From an uncultured Coriobacteriaceae bacterium (GTDB lineage: Bacteria > Actinomycetota > Coriobacteriia > Coriobacteriales > Atopobiaceae), in contig CADBDT010000001.1 of the NCBI GenBank assembly GCA_902793465.1, positions 116,466 to 180,465 of the forward strand: a stretch of 64,000 nucleotides of DNA, written 5' to 3'. The notes under the pieces are model-generated. The model searched no databases and had not been told where the DNA came from. It saw only the letters and a list, made by a program, of their open reading frames with translations. Both the position numbers and the translations under genes were made by a program. Shown piece by piece: positions 29,914-38,267 of the stretch; the first letter of the stretch is position 1, and every line of letters starts with the position of its first letter.

Positions 29914-32586
29914 ATGGATAAATACATAACGGTGCGTAATATTTGGAAGGCTATTATTGTTGTTGCTTTAGTGTTAGCTGCCGTGCTCTGGTCTACTGCC
30001 ATATTTGCCACAGGCTGGGTTGCAAATGCTAGCAATAAGGTGCTGCTGTCACTACAGGGTGCGGAAGCATTTACGCTTGCGGTGTGTGCATTCTGCCTAT
30101 ACCAGCTCTTACAGAGACGAAAGCATCGTACGTTGTTGTCAGCTGTCCTTGGCAGCGCCTGTGTGATGCTGGGCATTGCCTTGCGGTTTCTTTTGGTGCA
30201 TCAGTTTTCGCTGCAAATGGTGCTCTTTGACTTAGGAGGCGTAGCGTTTGGCCTGACTGTTGCCATTCTGCAGCCCGGTGTTAACACGTTTCTTAAGACG
30301 CGCATTTATGAGGGGCTTAATGCGGATTCCGTCAAACGAGAAAAACTGGAAGGCTTGCTAGACGTACTGGCTTTGGTCGCGACGTTTGCCTACGTAGGTT
30401 ACTGCTTTCTTGGGAGTACGACGTTTCCCCTCATCTTAACCAATACGCTGCGTTACTTTGTAGCGGCGCTTATAATCTGTGGAGGACTGCGCTTCTCATA
30501 CTACTTCATGCGTGAGATATGGTCTCTGGATGACGAGGCGGCACAGCTAAGACTAATAGGTAAAACAGCGCTTGCATTCTGCATTGCAATACCTTTTGTT
30601 CTTTCTGGAGTTGTTAGCGAGCGTGACCAACTTATTATTCTTCCTCTGCTTATGCTGTGTCTATGGCGTATGCAGCCAGAGAGGGTAGTGCGAAGTTTCG
30701 CGCTTGTTGTGGGTGTACTGCTGGCAGCAACAGTGCTGTGCTGCTTGGCGGGATGCATTCAAAACATAAGTACCCTTAGGGGAAAGTCCTCGTATGGCAT
30801 TATCAATACTACTGATTTTGCTGCATACTTCGTATTCCTTTTACTATGCGTATGGTGTTCACAACGTGTACGCGCCTGGTACACAACAATGTTTTTGGTT
30901 GCGCTCGGCATAACTGTTGCAGCTGTTACCTATTATCTTGCGGGAAGTCGAACGACCGTTATTTGCTGTGCGCTCATCGTGTTTGCCTGTGTATGGGAAT
31001 GGCTGACATCTAAGTCTGGGGGGGAAAACAGGCTTGTTAGATTCTTTGCGAACGCAACGGATGCCTTATGTATCGCTGCATTTCCCTTGACTGTAATTGT
31101 GCTCTGCTTTATTACCTATGCGTATGGCAAAGGCATTCCATGGGCTCTGCAGCTTGATGATTTACTGTCTGGTAGGCTAATGCCTATGTGGGAGGTTTTC
31201 AACAAGCAGGGCATCCATTTTCTTGGCAAGATATTCAAAATGCATGGGCAGGGTAGCTCAGTATTGGGCCCAGGAGCTGCCTACGATTTCCTAGACAGTA
31301 GCTATGCATACTTGCTTATTCGTAATGGCATCTTCGTTTTTGCTGCCGTTGCATGTCTTTGGGTGTGGATGAGCTGGCGTGCGATGCGTGGTGGAAGACG
31401 GAGGTTCGTACTTGCGTTAGCCATCGTTGCGTTCTACGGTTTCTCCGAATGCCAGATGATAAACGTAAACTACAGCATATTCCTAGCTATGCCATTCTGT
31501 TCGTTTGCGGCACCTCTCGAATATGAGGAGGCGAGCAAAGCTGTTGCAAAAAGATGGTTTACATCCCTGTCTGTGGGAGTGATACTTACGACGATAGTTT
31601 ATCTGGTGGCACCTAGGGCGCTTTCTTGGCTTCGCACGGCATTCTTCCTTTTGGGGTGGACTAACAGCTATAGATCATTGTGGGCGCTATTGTTTGTTGT
31701 TGTAGCTGTCGTATGCTTTCTGCTCATATGGAAAGCTTTGCCTCGTGCAATGCAGAAGAGTATATATATGCCAAAGATAGTGTTAGTTGCCACGACGATA
31801 GTCTCGGTGGTTGTGACGTTGTGGGTGAATCTGGTCATTCAAAGGGGTGCAGAAATATATAGTACCGACTTGGATGCGGAACAAGAGATGTTAATGCTCA
31901 TACAGTCTTCTGCCACTCAGCCTGTTTATGCAATGGAGAGGTCGGAGCTTTATCAGCGGCGTTTTGGCGGAATCAAAGATTGTGTTATGACTCCAGATGA
32001 CCTCACTCGTATACGCAAGGGAACTATTCTCGTGGATAAAAACCGTGATTCGATTTGGCTGGTCGAAACTGGTGCACGATACGTGCAGTATTCTGGAACA
32101 AGTGGTTTGTATACCTATGATACGGCTGTGATTAAAGCGCTCGATGCAGCGGGTAAAATAGTCTCCCGTTTTAACAGCTCGGAGCACCTGGGTGATTTGG
32201 ATGATTTAGCGCGACTAAATAAGCTAACACGAGACGAACATGGCGGTCTGGAGCTTAATGGTCCTAGCCATTCGGTAAACGAGAACAGGGTTATGGATCA
32301 GGCGGCAGGATCATATGAAACCGAGCTCGTTTTACATGCAGATTCAAGTAGGCTAAAAGAGCTTGGTAAAGGGCTGGCTTGTGTTTTTCGTGCAATGTCA
32401 AACAGGGATGAAAGCCTTGTGTGTGAGCGCCAAATAACGGCGGATGAGTTTGATACGCTGGGTCGTCTTTCAATTACTATTCCATACATATGTAAAGCTC
32501 CAACACCACGCTTGCAATATACAGTTATAGCCGCAGATAATGTAACCGTATGCGTAGACAAAATTTCATGGAAGCGCATCGCGTAA
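29914..32586 (+). CDS. O-antigen ligase/polymerase-like polytopic membrane protein
   Basis: About 890 residues from the ATG at 29914 (MDKYITVRNIWKAI); an ATG at 29827 is the alternative start. There are about a dozen membrane segments in the first 500 residues. AGSRTTVICCALIVFACVWEWL resembles the Wzy_C/O-antigen ligase SRT motif, and the extracytoplasmic loop HGQGSSVLGPGAAYDFLDSSYAYLLIRNG fits WaaL/Wzy-type proteins (H, D-S-Y-L). A second set of four segments and a C-terminal soluble domain of about 250 residues follow. The fused tail is unusual. It probably ligates or polymerises the glycan outside the membrane; exact reaction inferred. Confidence 0.65.
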   Translation: MDKYITVRNIWKAIIVVALVLAAVLWSTAIFATGWVANASNKVLLSLQGAEAFTLAVCAFCLYQLLQRRKHRTLLSAVLGSACVMLGIALRFLLVHQFSLQMVLFDLGGVAFGLTVAILQPGVNTFLKTRIYEGLNADSVKREKLEGLLDVLALVATFAYVGYCFLGSTTFPLILTNTLRYFVAALIICGGLRFSYYFMREIWSLDDEAAQLRLIGKTALAFCIAIPFVLSGVVSERDQLIILPLLMLCLWRMQPERVVRSFALVVGVLLAATVLCCLAGCIQNISTLRGKSSYGIINTTDFAAYFVFLLLCVWCSQRVRAWYTTMFLVALGITVAAVTYYLAGSRTTVICCALIVFACVWEWLTSKSGGENRLVRFFANATDALCIAAFPLTVIVLCFITYAYGKGIPWALQLDDLLSGRLMPMWEVFNKQGIHFLGKIFKMHGQGSSVLGPGAAYDFLDSSYAYLLIRNGIFVFAAVACLWVWMSWRAMRGGRRRFVLALAIVAFYGFSECQMINVNYSIFLAMPFCSFAAPLEYEEASKAVAKRWFTSLSVGVILTTIVYLVAPRALSWLRTAFFLLGWTNSYRSLWALLFVVVAVVCFLLIWKALPRAMQKSIYMPKIVLVATTIVSVVVTLWVNLVIQRGAEIYSTDLDAEQEMLMLIQSSATQPVYAMERSELYQRRFGGIKDCVMTPDDLTRIRKGTILVDKNRDSIWLVETGARYVQYSGTSGLYTYDTAVIKALDAAGKIVSRFNSSEHLGDLDDLARLNKLTRDEHGGLELNGPSHSVNENRVMDQAAGSYETELVLHADSSRLKELGKGLACVFRAMSNRDESLVCERQITADEFDTLGRLSITIPYICKAPTPRLQYTVIAADNVTVCVDKISWKRIA

Positions 32587-32641
32587 GATTGTTTATTTGC
32601 TTGCGTGCTATTATGTAGGGTCGGAAGGGAGGTAGTATCGG

Positions 32642-34639
32642 ATGACAGAAATGCATAGCACAAAATTTGAGCGCTGGAAAGCAATTGCAGTGTTCGTCGC
32701 TCTCTATGACTTTGTGGCCATATGCGCTGCATACTTCCTAGCCCTTATGTTCCGTTTCGACGGTGGCTTTTCGGTCATTCCACAGCGTTACTTGGATCCC
32801 TACCTTCATTTTATATTCCCGTGTGCCGCAGGGAGCATCGTACTATTCTTTCTGTTTCGCATGTACAGCACGGTATGGGCATATGCGAGCGTAAACGACC
32901 TTGTAAGGACGTTTGCGGGATCCGTTACTTCCTCAATTGTGCATACGGTGCTCATAACTGTGCTCTTTACGCGCATGCCCCTCTCGTACTACATTGTGGG
33001 AGCTGGCATACAGTTTACGTTGCTGGTTGCTATCCGCTTTGCGTCTCGTTTTGTTCGTACGGTCACGTCTCGCCGTGAGCCTTCTCGCGAGCTAGTTTCA
33101 AACGTAATGCTCATTGGCGCTGGAGATGCGGGCCGTCTTATCCTTCGTGACGTAATGGGATCGGACAAGCTTAACGATAAGGTCGTATGCATAATAGACG
33201 ACGACGAAAACACGTGGGGCCGCTACATAGATGGCATCCCCATTGTGGGTGGAAGAGACGACATCTTGGCCTCGGTCTCCAAATACAAGGTGCAAAAGAT
33301 TTACTTTGCCATCCCCAGCGCAAGTGTGCAGCAACGTCGAGACATCCTAAACATTTGCAGCGAGACTGACTGCGAGCTCATGCAGCTACCAGGAATGTAT
33401 CAGCTAGTTTCTGGTCAGATTACCGTAAGCAGTATGAAGAAGGTTTCGGTTGAAGACCTGCTTGGACGCGAGCCCATTCGTGCGAACATGGAGGAAGTAT
33501 ACGACTTCATAAACGGCAAGGTTGTGCTGGTTACCGGTGGTGGTGGCAGTATAGGCTCCGAGCTTTGTCGGCAGATTGCCTCACACAATCCCAAGCGACT
33601 GATTATTTTTGATGTGTACGAGAACAATGCATACAGTATCCAACTAGAACTCAAGGATGCATACCCAGACCTCGCATTGGAGACTCTCATTGGCTCTGTG
33701 CGCGATAGCCGTCGCATGTTCGATGTGTTCGAGACGTATAGACCACAGGTGGTCTACCATGCGGCAGCGCACAAGCACGTGCCGCTGATGGAGGACAGTC
33801 CCTGCGAGGCCATAAAGAACAATGCAATAGGTACATATAAAACCGCCTTTGCAGCAATGGCCTTCGGCTGTGAGCGCTTTGTGCTCATTAGTACGGACAA
33901 GGCAGTAAACCCCACTAACATTATGGGCGCATCCAAGCGTCTGTGCGAGATGGTAGTGCAGTCCTTCGATATGAAAATCAAAGCTGACAAGGTTCGTGAG
34001 ATTCCACAGATCTTTACCCACGAAGACGGTGCATCAGAAACCGCTGTTACCATTCCACGTAACCCACGTACCGAGTTCGTTGCGGTGCGCTTTGGCAATG
34101 TACTTGGTTCTAACGGCTCCGTAATCCCCATTTTCAAGCGCCAAATCGAGCAAGGCGGACCTGTAACCGTTACGCATCCGGATATAATTCGCTATTTTAT
34201 GACCATTCAGGAGGCAGTAAGCCTGGTTATGCTTGCGGGCACTTACGCCCATGGGGGAGAGATATTCGTTCTGGATATGGGCAGTCCCGTTAAGATAGAC
34301 ACACTTGCCCGCAACATGATTAAGCTCTCTGGCTATACGCCGGATGTGGACATAGAGGTCCAATACACAGGCTTGCGTCCTGGCGAAAAGCTTTACGAGG
34401 AAAAGCTGATGGCGGAGGAAGGCCTAAGTACTACTGACAACGAGCTCATCCACATTGGCCAGCCACTAAAGTTCGACGAAGACCGTTTCTTGCATGACCT
34501 TGGCGCTCTAATGGAAGCCGCTTACGCAAATGATCACGACATTCGCACGCTCGTTGCGCAGATGGTCAACACATACCACCCAGAGAACACAGGCAACAAA
34601 GACGCTAAGTATCAAGCATTGGCAAGCGAGTCAAAGTAG
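32642..34639 (+). CDS. PglF/CapD-type nucleotide-sugar 4,6-dehydratase
   Basis: 665 residues. Four N-terminal membrane segments (about 15-125), a first Rossmann domain (NVMLIGAGDAGRLILRDVM), then the catalytic SDR domain with GKVVLVTGGGGSIGSELCRQI (NAD-binding), HKHVPLMEDSPCEAIKNN, STDKAVNPTNIMGASKR and GNVLGSNGSVIPIFKRQI. It converts UDP-GlcNAc to the 4-keto-6-deoxy sugar, the first step to bacillosamine-type sugars, or epimerises in CapD-like relatives. Followed by a PglE-like aminotransferase and a PglC-like transferase, the bacillosamine-type role is favoured. GGAAGGGAGG precedes the ATG. Confidence 0.92.
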   Translation: MTEMHSTKFERWKAIAVFVALYDFVAICAAYFLALMFRFDGGFSVIPQRYLDPYLHFIFPCAAGSIVLFFLFRMYSTVWAYASVNDLVRTFAGSVTSSIVHTVLITVLFTRMPLSYYIVGAGIQFTLLVAIRFASRFVRTVTSRREPSRELVSNVMLIGAGDAGRLILRDVMGSDKLNDKVVCIIDDDENTWGRYIDGIPIVGGRDDILASVSKYKVQKIYFAIPSASVQQRRDILNICSETDCELMQLPGMYQLVSGQITVSSMKKVSVEDLLGREPIRANMEEVYDFINGKVVLVTGGGGSIGSELCRQIASHNPKRLIIFDVYENNAYSIQLELKDAYPDLALETLIGSVRDSRRMFDVFETYRPQVVYHAAAHKHVPLMEDSPCEAIKNNAIGTYKTAFAAMAFGCERFVLISTDKAVNPTNIMGASKRLCEMVVQSFDMKIKADKVREIPQIFTHEDGASETAVTIPRNPRTEFVAVRFGNVLGSNGSVIPIFKRQIEQGGPVTVTHPDIIRYFMTIQEAVSLVMLAGTYAHGGEIFVLDMGSPVKIDTLARNMIKLSGYTPDVDIEVQYTGLRPGEKLYEEKLMAEEGLSTTDNELIHIGQPLKFDEDRFLHDLGALMEAAYANDHDIRTLVAQMVNTYHPENTGNKDAKYQALASESK

Positions 34640-34711
34640 ATGACGGATAGAGGACAGTCCCTTTGTTGTGGTTGGAAACCACAACAAAGGGACTGTCCTC
34701 TATCCGTCATC
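34639..34711. repeat. Perfect 35-bp inverted repeat inside the glycan operon
   Basis: Arms of 35 nt (34639-34673 and 34677-34711) are perfectly complementary around GGA. The arm holds GGACAGTCCCTTTGTTGTGG. It starts at the stop codon of the dehydratase gene and ends about 100 bp before the aminotransferase. No U-tract follows. It may be a processing, attenuation or stability hairpin, or a miniature mobile element. Confidence 0.9.
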
Positions 34712-34807
34712 CGCCGTTTTCTTACCACTCCACGCTAACACCTCCGCTCAATCCTTTCCCACGCTATAATGAACCAGAACAATTCAACCCTCACCGGAGT
34801 ACAACGC

Positions 34808-36103
34808 ATGAGCATTCTCGACGACCCACGCTTCGCTGGCATAAAACCATTCGAGTCCAAAGTCTGGCTCAGTTCACCAACCATGCACGGCGACGAGCAA
34901 AAGTGGGTAGACGAAGCCATAGCTACAAACTGGGTTAGTACTGTAGGGGCAAACATTAACGAGATCGAGCGTCAAGTTGCCGAGTACATTGGCATAAACC
35001 ATGCAGTTGCTCTTAGTTCCGGCACTGCGGCTCTTCACTTAGCCATCAAGCTTGCCGGCGAGCGACTGTACGGTCAACCAAAAGTTGGCCACGGTACACT
35101 AGAAGGCAGGAAGGTCTTCTGCTCTGACATGACCTTCGACGCCACGGTTAACCCCGTTGCATACGAGGGCGGCGAAGCCGTGTTCATAGATACCGAGCGT
35201 GATACTTGGAACATGGACCCGGTGGCGCTAGAGCGTGCGTTCGAACTCTATCCAGAGGTTAAGCTTATTGTGGTTGCACACCTGTACGGTACACCAGGTA
35301 AGGTTGATGAGCTGCGTGCGGTTGCAGATGCGCATGGTGCGTTAATCGTTGAGGATGCCGCGGAGAGCCTAGGTGCAACCTATAAGGGAGCTCAGACAGG
35401 AACGTTTGGCGACATATCCATAATCTCCTTTAACGGCAACAAGATAATCACGGGCTCTGCTGGCGGCATGCTGCTTACCAACGATGGAGAAGAGGCTAAC
35501 AAGTGTCGCAAGTGGTCTACGCAGAGCCGTGAGGACGCACCATGGTACCAACATGAAGAGCTGGGCTACAACTACCGTATGAGCAACATCGTTGCAGGTG
35601 TGGTTCGCGGGCAATTGCCATATCTGGACGAGCACATTGCCCAAAAAAAGGTCATCTACGAGCGTTATAAGGACGGATTGGCAGATCTGCCTGTGACCAT
35701 GAATCCGCTGGGGGAGGATTGCGAGCCCAACTACTGGTTGAGCTGCTTGCTCATCGACGAGGATGCAATGGCGTCCCAGGTGCGTGGCGAGCAGGACGTG
35801 CTTTACACAACCGAGCCGGGCAAGAGCACTCCAACGGAGATTCTGAACGCGATTTCTGCTATCAACGCGGAAGGCCGTCCAATTTGGAAGCCAATGCATA
35901 TACAGCCAATCTACCGCATGAACCCGTTTGTAACTCGTACGGGCAACGGACGTGCCCGTTCCAATGCTTACATCGCGGAGTCTGGCTTCGAGGACGTGGG
36001 GGCAAACATCTTCCATCGAGGTCTCTGCATGCCCAGCGACAACAAGATGACTTCTGAGCAACAGGATGTAATAATCAGCATTATTCATCGTTGTTTTGAG
36101 TAA
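34808..36103 (+). CDS. DegT/DnrJ/EryC1 (PglE-like) sugar aminotransferase
   Basis: 431 residues from the ATG at 34808 (MSILDDPRFAGIKPFESKVWLSSPTMHGDEQKWVDEAI), after CACCGGAGT. ALSSGTAALHLAIKLAG, IVEDAAESLGATYKGAQTGTFGDISIISFNGNKIITGSAGGM (PLP-binding lysine in NGNK) and GYNYRMSNIVAGVVRGQL are canonical. With the upstream 4,6-dehydratase it probably makes UDP-4-amino-4,6-dideoxy-GlcNAc, the bacillosamine precursor. An upstream in-frame ATG at 34769 lacks a ribosome site. Confidence 0.92.
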   Translation: MSILDDPRFAGIKPFESKVWLSSPTMHGDEQKWVDEAIATNWVSTVGANINEIERQVAEYIGINHAVALSSGTAALHLAIKLAGERLYGQPKVGHGTLEGRKVFCSDMTFDATVNPVAYEGGEAVFIDTERDTWNMDPVALERAFELYPEVKLIVVAHLYGTPGKVDELRAVADAHGALIVEDAAESLGATYKGAQTGTFGDISIISFNGNKIITGSAGGMLLTNDGEEANKCRKWSTQSREDAPWYQHEELGYNYRMSNIVAGVVRGQLPYLDEHIAQKKVIYERYKDGLADLPVTMNPLGEDCEPNYWLSCLLIDEDAMASQVRGEQDVLYTTEPGKSTPTEILNAISAINAEGRPIWKPMHIQPIYRMNPFVTRTGNGRARSNAYIAESGFEDVGANIFHRGLCMPSDNKMTSEQQDVIISIIHRCFE

Positions 36104-36118
36104 GAGAGGTGCTATCAA

Positions 36119-36781
36119 ATGAGCGATCATAAGCCTTTTGGTCCCTATGAGCGTTGGGTTAAACGACCGCTGGATTGTGTCCTCGCATCGGCGGCCCTCG
36201 TTGTTCTGAGTCCCGTTATGCTTACCACAGCAGTTTTGGTGCGAATAAAACTCGGCTCCCCCATCTTCTTTACGCAGGAACGCCCTGGTAAGGATGAGAA
36301 GATTTTTAGACTATACAAGTTCCGCACCATGACTGACGGGCGTGACGAAGAGGGCAATCTTTTATCGGACACTGACCGTCTTACTCCCTTTGGTGCTGCT
36401 TTAAGATCTACCTCGATTGACGAGCTTCCAGAGCTTATTAACATCGCCAAGGGCGATATGTCAATTGTTGGTCCTCGACCATTACTGATTCAGTACTTAC
36501 CATACTACACAGAGGAAGAGGCTCGTCGTCATGACGTGCGACCGGGTCTAACTGGACTGGCTCAAATAAATGGCAGAAATAATGCTTCTTGGGAAAATCG
36601 CTTCAAGTACGACCTTAAGTACGTCAACCATATAACTCTTAGGAATGATGTTAGGATAATAGCGCTTACTATTGCGAAGTTAATAAAAAAGTCTGATGTA
36701 ATTACTGCTGGCGAAAACGAGATTCCTGATTTCGATATTGAAAGAGGTGCTGTTGATTGTGTGCAAGGCTATACGAGTTGA
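36119..36781 (+). CDS. PglC-like phosphoglycosyl transferase
   Basis: 220 residues, the short monotopic form. A re-entrant membrane helix (WVKRPLDCVLASAALVVLSPVMLTTAVLVRIKLGSPIFF) precedes QERPGKDEKIFRLYKFRTMTDGRDEEGNLL with the essential D-E pair, SIDELPELINIAKGDMSIVGPRPLL and RPGLTGLAQINGRN. It loads a sugar-1-phosphate on undecaprenyl phosphate, in PglC the diacetylbacillosamine phosphate made by the preceding genes. It is the second lipid-carrier initiating enzyme in this window, so two glycans may be built. Its stop overlaps the next start. Confidence 0.92.
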   Translation: MSDHKPFGPYERWVKRPLDCVLASAALVVLSPVMLTTAVLVRIKLGSPIFFTQERPGKDEKIFRLYKFRTMTDGRDEEGNLLSDTDRLTPFGAALRSTSIDELPELINIAKGDMSIVGPRPLLIQYLPYYTEEEARRHDVRPGLTGLAQINGRNNASWENRFKYDLKYVNHITLRNDVRIIALTIAKLIKKSDVITAGENEIPDFDIERGAVDCVQGYTS

Positions 36782-37212
36782 CTAGAGAGGACTTCGTTTC
36801 AGATTGCTATAAAACCCAACTAGCGGACCTAATGCAAGAATCTGAAATGAGCAATTATCCAGATATGATAATTGAACCCAGTTTTGGAGCAGAGGAGTAC
36901 GAGAAGCTTAAGCAATATATGCTTTCTGACAAAGCTAGAGTCGCTGTCATTATAGATGCGCAGACAATCTGCTCTTATGTCTGGTACTTTATTCTGGGGA
37001 ATAGAGTCCATATAAACGAAATCGCGACATTTAAGAGATACCAAAATAGGGGTTTTGGAAAAAAGCTTATTGAGTACGTGACCGCTGTTTCCAAGAATAA
37101 CTGTTTTAGTGCCGTGCAACTACATGTGCTCGAATCTAATAAAGCCGCTTTGAACCTGTATTCAAAGCTAGGTTTTGTTACTGAAAAACGACTAATGCGA
37201 AAGGACGTGTAG
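36778..37212 (+). CDS. GNAT-family N-acetyltransferase
   Basis: 144 residues from a TTG at 36778 that overlaps the preceding stop as TTGA. The acetyl-CoA motif A (VHINEIATFKRYQNRGFGKKLIEYVTAVS, R/QxxGxG/A) and motif B (AVQLHVLESNKAALNLYSKLGFVTEKRL) are clear. Its place directly after PglF/PglE/PglC-like genes suggests that it acetylates the 4-amino group of the diamino sugar, replacing the hexapeptide-type PglD. That substrate is inferred. Confidence 0.82.
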   Translation: MTREDFVSDCYKTQLADLMQESEMSNYPDMIIEPSFGAEEYEKLKQYMLSDKARVAVIIDAQTICSYVWYFILGNRVHINEIATFKRYQNRGFGKKLIEYVTAVSKNNCFSAVQLHVLESNKAALNLYSKLGFVTEKRLMRKDV

Positions 37213-37215
37213 CAG

Positions 37216-38211
37216 TTGACTGACAAGACTAGCATACTACCTGATATCTACTATACGCAAGAATACGGCAAGCTCTGTGAAATCATAGAAGATGGAGTTG
37301 CGGAGCAGTTTGAGTTTGAGTCGGAAGACGGCCTCATTTTGCATCAATTCATAAAAAGAAAAATAGATACTGGAGTTCATGATACATCATATTTCGATGT
37401 TACTACTCCATATGGTTATGGTGGCCCTGTAATTCTGCGACTCAACGGCAATAAGGAAAGGCTTATTCATTCCTTTGCGGAAGCGTTTGGTCAATATTGC
37501 ATGGAAAACAATATTGTAAGTGAGTTCATTCGCTTTCATCCTATGATCAATAATGCTTTGGACTTTAAAGAGGTCTATGACGTACAGTATATGCGGCACA
37601 CCGTAGCTACAAATCTACGTGATTTCGATGATCCGATTCAATTTGAGTTTGGAAAAAAATGTCGTAGGGACATACGCCGTTCTATACGTCAAGGAATGTC
37701 TTATGAGATTATCGAAAGACCCGATAACTTGGACGTGTTTATTAAAATATATTACGAAACAATGGATAGGAATAACGCCGAAAGATTCTACTACTTTGAC
37801 AAAGCGTACTTTAAGCAGTGTATAGATTATTTTCAAGACAACATTGTTCTGGTAAACGCAACGTTTGAAGGGAAAGTTATTTGTTCCGAGCTGTACTTCA
37901 TTTGGGATCACTTTATTCACAGCCACCTTTCCGGAACGAGGACCGAATACCTTAGGATGTCGCCTGACTATGTGGTTATGTATGCAATTGCGAATTGGGG
38001 TAAAGAGAATGACTACCATTTCATACATACGGGAGGCGGCACCTCAAACGCAGAGGATGATTCGCTATATCTCTTTAAAAAGAAGTTCGCGAAGAATACT
38101 GACTTTGATTTCTACATCGGAAAGAAAATCTGGAATTCTAAAGTCTATTGTGAATTATGCGAACTCTTAGGTTGCAGCGATGACTTCTTTCCTGCATACA
38201 GGAAACGATAG
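37216..38211 (+). CDS. FemAB/GNAT-fold (FemX-like) aminoacyl or acyl transferase
   Basis: 331 residues from a TTG at 37216, 3 bp after the previous stop. The double GNAT fold of FemAB-like proteins is suggested by an N-terminal half (VHDTSYFDVTTPYGYGGPVIL) and a second half starting FGKKCRRDIRRSIRQGMSYEII, with DRNNAERFYYFDKAYFKQCIDYF, LVNATFEGKVICSELYFIWDHFIHSHLSGT and HFIHTGGGTSNAEDDSLYLFKKKF. In peptidoglycan, FemX relatives use aminoacyl-tRNA. In glycan operons, relatives probably attach an amino acid to an amino sugar. The exact substrate is unknown. Confidence 0.75.
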   Translation: MTDKTSILPDIYYTQEYGKLCEIIEDGVAEQFEFESEDGLILHQFIKRKIDTGVHDTSYFDVTTPYGYGGPVILRLNGNKERLIHSFAEAFGQYCMENNIVSEFIRFHPMINNALDFKEVYDVQYMRHTVATNLRDFDDPIQFEFGKKCRRDIRRSIRQGMSYEIIERPDNLDVFIKIYYETMDRNNAERFYYFDKAYFKQCIDYFQDNIVLVNATFEGKVICSELYFIWDHFIHSHLSGTRTEYLRMSPDYVVMYAIANWGKENDYHFIHTGGGTSNAEDDSLYLFKKKFAKNTDFDFYIGKKIWNSKVYCELCELLGCSDDFFPAYRKR

Positions 38212-38267
38212 CTCGTCACGGTCGCTGTGTGCACTATGGTATTGTTTAGCATAATTTTGAGGCTGCT

